This document shows, piece after piece, positions 58,744-64,000 of a stretch of 64,000 nucleotides of DNA (positions within the stretch are counted from its first letter, which is position 1; every line of letters starts with the position of its first letter). The notes beneath the pieces were generated by a model, which ran no database searches, was not told where the DNA came from, and worked only from the letters and a program-made list of their open reading frames with translations. Position numbers and translations under genes: made by a program. Origin of the DNA: Gracilaria domingensis (lineage: Eukaryota; Rhodophyta; Florideophyceae; Gracilariales; Gracilariaceae); the NCBI GenBank assembly GCA_022539475.1, contig VCMS01000062.1:264348-328347 (forward strand). The letters run 5' to 3'.

Positions 58744-61700
58744 TCACACTACGCGAATGTGTTGCGATGCGATCCACAGGTTTGGACAAGTTTCCGACGG
58801 GCTTGCTAGCCTGAGCTGCTTCTCTCGTTCATGGGTTCCTTCTCCAGTACTTACAGTGGTACTTGCCGGGTCGGCAGTTACTGCGCGCGTTGCCGCGTCG
58901 TCGTTACCATTCACAGCCTGGGCTTCTCTCTCCGTTGAAAATCGTGTACCTCGGTTAGGTTCTGATTGTGCCGGAGCAGCCGCTGCAATAGAACTACTTC
59001 TAGCCTCCTTCCCGTCCTCAGAGTGCGATACTTCCAGAATCAGAAATAACCGTTTGCAGTGGGTGGACTCTATTTGAGTGGGTAGGCGTAACCCGAGAGA
59101 GGGTTGGGTTACCTTTGAATGCCTCTGATATCTCAGGTAGATCATAAAGACCTCGCTGTGGGTGAGGAAGAACCAAGGGTCGGTGCACACTGCCGTCCGA
59201 TCGTTCGGCACCATTCTGCGTAGCGGATATAGAGTGCCCGTGTACCGTTGTTGGGATGACTTCCTGGACAGGACTCGGAGCGCTATATACTCGATCACGA
59301 GAGACCCGTTCGTGCTGGTTGTTAATATCCAGTACGGCGGTGTTGCCTTGTATGGAAACTACCCGATAAGGTCCACTCGCAATAGGCAATAGCTTGTGGC
59401 GCCGTCCGTTCTGAGCATAGTAGTAATATTTGCCTAGAACACGTATTCTCCATCCCCCAGTTGAGGAAATGGTCTCCGAATTCGGCTATCGAAGTGCAAT
59501 TCGTAGTGCAGCAGGGCGTTCTCCATTGAACCTCTGGCGACAGGTACTAACTTGGTGAGCCATTTCTTATAAGCTTCCCGATAAGTACTCGGTAAGGGGA
59601 ACGTAACCAGTGTTGGCTGAGCCTCGATTGACAGTGCTAACGGCGGTATTCGCGACAGTACCAACTCGAATGGTGATAACGACGTTACCTTTTGAGCCTG
59701 GTTGTTATACGCATAGACTAATGCGTCCGTATATAAGTCCCAAGTTTTGGGAGATCCGCGAAATAGGATCTCAATGTCCAGAGTATAGTCCGGTTAAATC
59801 TCTCTAGCTCCTCATATGCCTGGGGATGATATGTAGTTACAAACAAGTTCCTTATATCCAGGATCTGACATACGTCTGGAAAGAACTTAGATGTGAATTG
59901 TGAGCCATTATCGGAGAGTGACTGCTCTGGAGGTCCATAGACAAACAACCAGTGGGTGACAAAGGCTTGTGTCACAGTAGGAAGTGTAATCCGTTTAGGA
60001 GGATCTGTTCTGACCAACTTGGAGATCTGTCAGTTATGACCAGCAGGTATTGGCTACCACTGGGGGTCTTAATAAGCTCTCTCAATATTTCGATGGCGAC
60101 CAAATCGAGTGCTGCCCATGCAGGGAATAACTTCAACTCCTTCGAGTACTTGGGCAGTTTAATTTCATTGTTGGCACAATCCTGACAGGAGGAATGAACC
60201 GCATAGCAATCAAACGACTTCGCGGGCCAATAAAAGTACCTTCGCAAGTTGTGATACAGCTTCCGATCTCTCGGATGGGCTTCTAACTTCACGTAGTGGG
60301 CGAAATGAAGCACAAGACTCTGTAACGAGTGTGGTACTACCATCTGTAGTAGAGACTTTATCATCCTGACGAGGTATCTTTGATCATTGACTCGAAAGGT
60401 ATTCTGTATCTACCCTCCAAACGGGCTCGCATTTGAGTACAAAAAGGGTCCGTTTGTTGTTCTCTAATCATCTCCTGTGGAGTAATGGGTATGAATGAAC
60501 TGGATGTCGGTTCCGTATTTCGTGTGGTGAGAATTGCCTCACAAACGTCATCCGAAATGATCTCAATCTCACTTTTCAGGTGTGCACCCATAAAACATGG
60601 TATGTCAGTGTCCTCCAGAGACTCTGATTCAGCTGAAGTGCTCAAACGGGATAGGGCATCAGCCTGCAAGTTTAGGGAGCCTTTATTATAAACTATTTAA
60701 AACTCAGATTTCGAAAATCGGAGTCTCTAGCGCATCACGTCCTGACGGTCCGGTAATCTCCATGAGCCATCGCATGCACGCGTGATCGGTGGGCGCCCAG
60801 AATTTGGTTCCCATAGGATAAGGCCTGAGTGTGGACAGGGCCCATACTACTTCGAGACATTATTTCTCAGATATCGATTAATTCCGTTCGTGCACGTTTA
60901 TTGATCTTGACCAATAACGGATAGAGTGTCTTTCGCCGTTCTCATCGGTCTGGAACAACACAAACCCAACCTGGTTCGCACCAGCATCCGTGTTTACTTC
61001 GGTCAGCCTGGGTTTGGGTAAAGCCAAGATTGGTGGAGAGTTTACAGTACTGACCAATGCCACGAAAGCAAACGCTTCTGCATGCCCAAAGAGTTCCAAA
61101 TACACTGGTTGCCTTTTCGTTAGGAGTTTGTACAGAGGTGACGCAATATCTTTAAAACTAGGCACAAGGCGTCGGTACACATTACATAAGCTTGAATAGG
61201 ATCTAAAATCCGTCTGAGTGGTTGGTTGTTTCGCCTCCTTTAAGGATTTGCCCTGTACCTCATCGATTGACAGTTTGCCGGAAAGGGAGGGTGATATGTC
61301 CCAGATACTCAATCGAATCGGTAGAGAACTCGCACTTCTTTAGTTTCAGCGTTACTCCTGCGTCACACAGTACACGCATACCATGCCTTACGTGGGTCAG
61401 ATGATTATCCAAATTTTTGGAGAACACAACAATGTCGTCCAAATACACCAGACAAGTGGTCCATATAAAGCTTGCTAGGAGGATATCCACCGCTCGTTGG
61501 AACGTTGCGGGAGCTTTGGTTAACCCAAAGGGCATTCGCCAGAAACGGTACAGGCGTTGATGGCATACTAAAGCCATCTTATCCATACCTGTTTCCCTAA
61601 TGGGGACTTTCCAATATCCCCAATTAGCACCAAGGTTGGTGATACCTTAGCGCTCCTTAGGGAATCGATATCTTCATCCATCTGAGGCATTGGATATACA

Positions 61701-62235
61701 TCCTTCACAGTGACCGTATTTAACTTTCAGTAATCGATACAGAATCTCCAAAAGCCATCCGGTTTCCGACCCAATACAACCGGTAATGCCCAAGAAGACT
61801 GAATGGGTTCAATGAAGACAGCGCGTAGCATTTTATCTACTTCAGCTTTCTTCTCTTCTCGAGCCTCCGGTCCTGCCCTGTAAGGGTTCTGCGAGAGAGG
61901 GCGAGTCTTCGAAATTAGGCCAATGTAATTTTCCGTAATATTGATAGTTCCCAAAGTTCATCCCACGTGGGCATGAACTCACGCAGCATTCCGCAAAGCT
62001 TCTCCCGATGGGATTAAGGCACATGCTTCAGATTGAGCTTCATTAACTTTTCGACAGGATCCGTTTCTTTCGTGCAGGAAGGCAAAGGCTTGACCTTCAG
62101 AGGTTTCGGATTATCTGTACCCGATTACTCGGTGACTTCCGGAGCGGCTCCTCTGCGCAAATCGACAGACTCGCCCTCCTCCCTGAGATCAGATATCCCG
62201 AGAACGGTCCCAATGGGTCTCTTAGTACGTATCAC
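58744..62235 (-). pseudogene. pol: Pol of chromovirus copy 2 (RT-RH-INT), multiple breaks
   Basis: Collinear blocks in changing frames. The RT start (YRAGPEAREEKKAEVDKMLR) lies at 61954-61727 and the RT core with VYLDDIVVFS at 61586-61260. RNase H with VNTDAGANQVG lies at 61312-60878. A linker lies at 60669-60361 and the integrase finger and first Asp region at 60364-59972. SDNGSQFTSKFF and ELERFNRTI lie at 60017-59718. The GPYRVVSI module and the C-terminal linker lie at 59389-58744. At least six frameshifts or stops, plus substitutions in key motifs (the integrase QAERFN motif reads ELERFN), make it inactive. Confidence 0.85.
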
Positions 62236-62985
62236 CGCGTGGATCATTACTTGATTGATTTATATACATTATTTGCTCGTTAAAATGCACCATTGACGAA
62301 TATTGTGCTTCATATTCGATTTAATCTCTGTTTAATACCGAATAGTGGGAACCTTTATCCCAAATGCCCTAACTGTACGACCTCTGTCGCTCGTAGTCGC
62401 TATGCCACGAACATCATGAGCATTATTGCCAGTTTTACGTCATTGGAAACGTCAAGAAAATCCTTCGTTAAGCTTGGAAGAGGATTGAAAGACGAGTACA
62501 TAATTTTTTCTCTTAACCGTACCTATTGTAAAATGTTTCATAACTAACGACTTTCACTGCCAAGGAAGCATTGTATGCGCGTCCCGCTCTCATCGAACAC
62601 AGACAGAATCGAGTTGAGGTATCTTCGGTGCATCACTTGGTAGTATGTAGCTGTTCTCTAATCGAAGTTCTCTAGAAATGGAGTATGTTATTTTCATGAT
62701 CTTTGATAGCAATACTCGCCCCCGAATCGATTCAAGCCCAATGAATATCTCTCTCCGATATTTCACAACAACTGTTTCTAAATGCATATAGGACACCAGC
62801 AATGCAGCACTAACCTCTCTGAACTAACCAAGGCTTTCTAACTTCTGTCGTTTGGCTCGGAGAATCTGGATCTCTTCATCAATAGAATCTATTTTATCAT
62901 CATTTCCTTTGATGTTTCTCTTATGCACCGGCATTACAAAATGTGACGATTAACCTCATTTCTAGGTTCTTGTATCAGAGAAGGA
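62236..62985. other. Flank of copy 2, no gene supported
   Basis: AT-rich sequence after the 5' truncation of copy 2. Short frames only. Confidence 0.4.
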
Positions 62986-63487
62986 TTATTTTGGAACTGG
63001 TCCCAGTGATGCAGATATCTGCTGAGAGCTGAAAACTCTATTTCTGTATCTACGATTTTGACTGTTGCGTCTTTGTACAATTCCGAAGCGATTTCTTCGT
63101 ACCTGAGCAAATGTGAAGGACGATCCTGAGTTAGGAGAATTTTTTGGCATGGCCTTTGATAATGATTTTGAAGTGCCAGGTGAATTGATGTACTTCTCCG
63201 GGAGTTTCGCCTGCTTCTCGGTTCTTATTTCTTGGATGCAACTGTGATCTAGCTTCGTCTTCATCCGCATCGTTTTCTTCGATTTGCTTTTGCTGTTTTC
63301 CTTGGGAGTTCCGAACGATGTCTAGATGCGAAGTATCATGTACAGGAAACTCATCATATCGAAACTTTGACGTCGGTATCTTGTTTGAGTCATCGAGCAC
63401 AGATAAACCGTGTCGAATGTTCCCAATCACTTCTCGTCCGTCTTTAGCGCCTTTCACATCGTTCATGCTTCTGCCTTTTGAAGTCAT
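62986..63487 (-). CDS. Unrecognised charged reading frames
   Basis: From the ATG at 63487: MTSKGRSMNDVKGAKDGREV, GLSVLDDSNKIPTSKFRYDE, an acidic QIEENDADEDEARS stretch, to 63131. An overlapping frame continues with KLPEKYINSPGTSKSLSKAM and FAQVRRNRFGIVQRRNSQN to 62986. It looks like one hydrophilic protein broken by a frameshift or spliced. Further coding-like sequence (MKHKNVSPASSKKALKVKER) lies upstream near 63690-63520. It has no known domain. It may be the end of a gene or element lying to the right. Confidence 0.3.
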
Positions 63488-64000
63488 TTGAGAAGGTAGC
63501 TTCCCACCAGCCGCTATATTACCTACTGGTTCCGATGTACGAAACGGAAGGAAACCTTTTTCAGGGGGTCAGGACGTAGGTTTTGTAACCCCCGTCGCAT
63601 TGGTATCCACAACGTGTTCTCATGACGCTCTTTGACCTTCAAAGCTTTCTTCGAGGAAGCTGGACTGACATTCTTGTGTTTCATTCCTGCTCTGTACATT
63701 CATATTCGATCCTCCTTCTTCTTCTCCTGAACGACGCAGGTCTTCTCCGGACAAAGGTTGTACGATGGTGCCTTGATGCGCACCACACGAATCTTTACCT
63801 TTCGATCTACCCTTTGATCAACGACTGGAACGAGAGACCGCCTCAATGTGCTACTCAGTAAGACGTTTGACCATCCAATTATTGTGACTGTGTGCAGCGT
63901 AATACTCAAGGTGCGGTATGCGATACACTTGCTGCATAGCATCCCCTAGCATTTGGTAATCTTGGACAGGTGCTTTACTGAACGTTTTATGACGATAACC
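63488..64000. other. Right edge, unresolved
   Basis: Contains possible upstream exons of the minus-strand frames described just before and a plus-strand 79-codon frame (63622-63861). Neither can be confirmed within the window. Confidence 0.3.

Larger units (their letters stand above)
57740..62235 (-). mobile_element. Chromovirus copy 2, 5' truncated and degraded
   Basis: Minus-oriented relative of the element at 2173-10917. It begins abruptly near 62235, which corresponds to about 6670 of the first copy, so gag and protease are absent. It continues through RT, RNase H and integrase to a chromodomain and a TAG at 57740-57742. The LTR at 52982-53988 with its polypurine tract may be its 3' LTR. 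Confidence 0.8.

Noticed and set aside
1-64000. CRISPR arrays, rRNA genes, phage or plasmid modules
   Set aside because: No regularly spaced direct repeats, rRNA signatures or prokaryotic mobile genes were seen on either strand.

Overview
The window reads as nuclear DNA of a eukaryote, most likely a florideophyte red alga of the Chondrus type. That placement is an inference. It rests on few, mostly intronless genes with high third-position GC, short introns where present, TATA boxes about 150 bp upstream of some start codons, a secreted AA15-like LPMO, and dense nested transposable elements. There are no rRNA genes, CRISPR arrays, operons or intact tRNA genes.

Layout. Positions 1-14.3 kb are retrotransposon territory on the minus strand. 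It holds a partial LTR at the left edge, a WD40 pseudogene, and a Ty3/gypsy chromovirus (2.2-10.9 kb) with gag, pol and a displaced chromodomain. The chromovirus is inserted into the gag-protease ORF of a second element. Positions 14.4-21.5 kb hold hAT-type MITEs, fold-back repeats, a membrane protein gene and a broken Harbinger transposase. Positions 22.0-25.2 kb hold two host genes: an old yellow enzyme and a second membrane protein with a large ectodomain. Positions 26.6-31.5 kb hold a Plavaka/KDZ-like transposase that diverges from a previously unassigned six-exon partner gene. A copia gag remnant and a complete 5.35 kb Mutator-like element (34.8-40.1 kb, 9-bp target duplication) follow.

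Positions 41-49.3 kb form the host-gene island: a secreted LPMO-like protein and two large secreted cysteine-rich proteins, one with an intron. The three form an extracellular or cell-wall neighbourhood, but no shared pathway can be shown. Positions 49.8-64 kb return to repeats: another hAT MITE, a GC-rich repeat tract, a 3' LTR with polypurine tract, a solo LTR with a 5-bp duplication, a plus-strand Trp-rich reading frame of unknown origin, and a second degraded chromovirus copy.

The strongest leads for something undescribed are the spliced partner gene of the Plavaka-like transposon, the antisense Trp-rich frame at 55.6-57.0 kb, the cruciform fold-backs at 16.7 and 19.3-19.7 kb, and the OYE whose usual active-site Tyr position is Phe.
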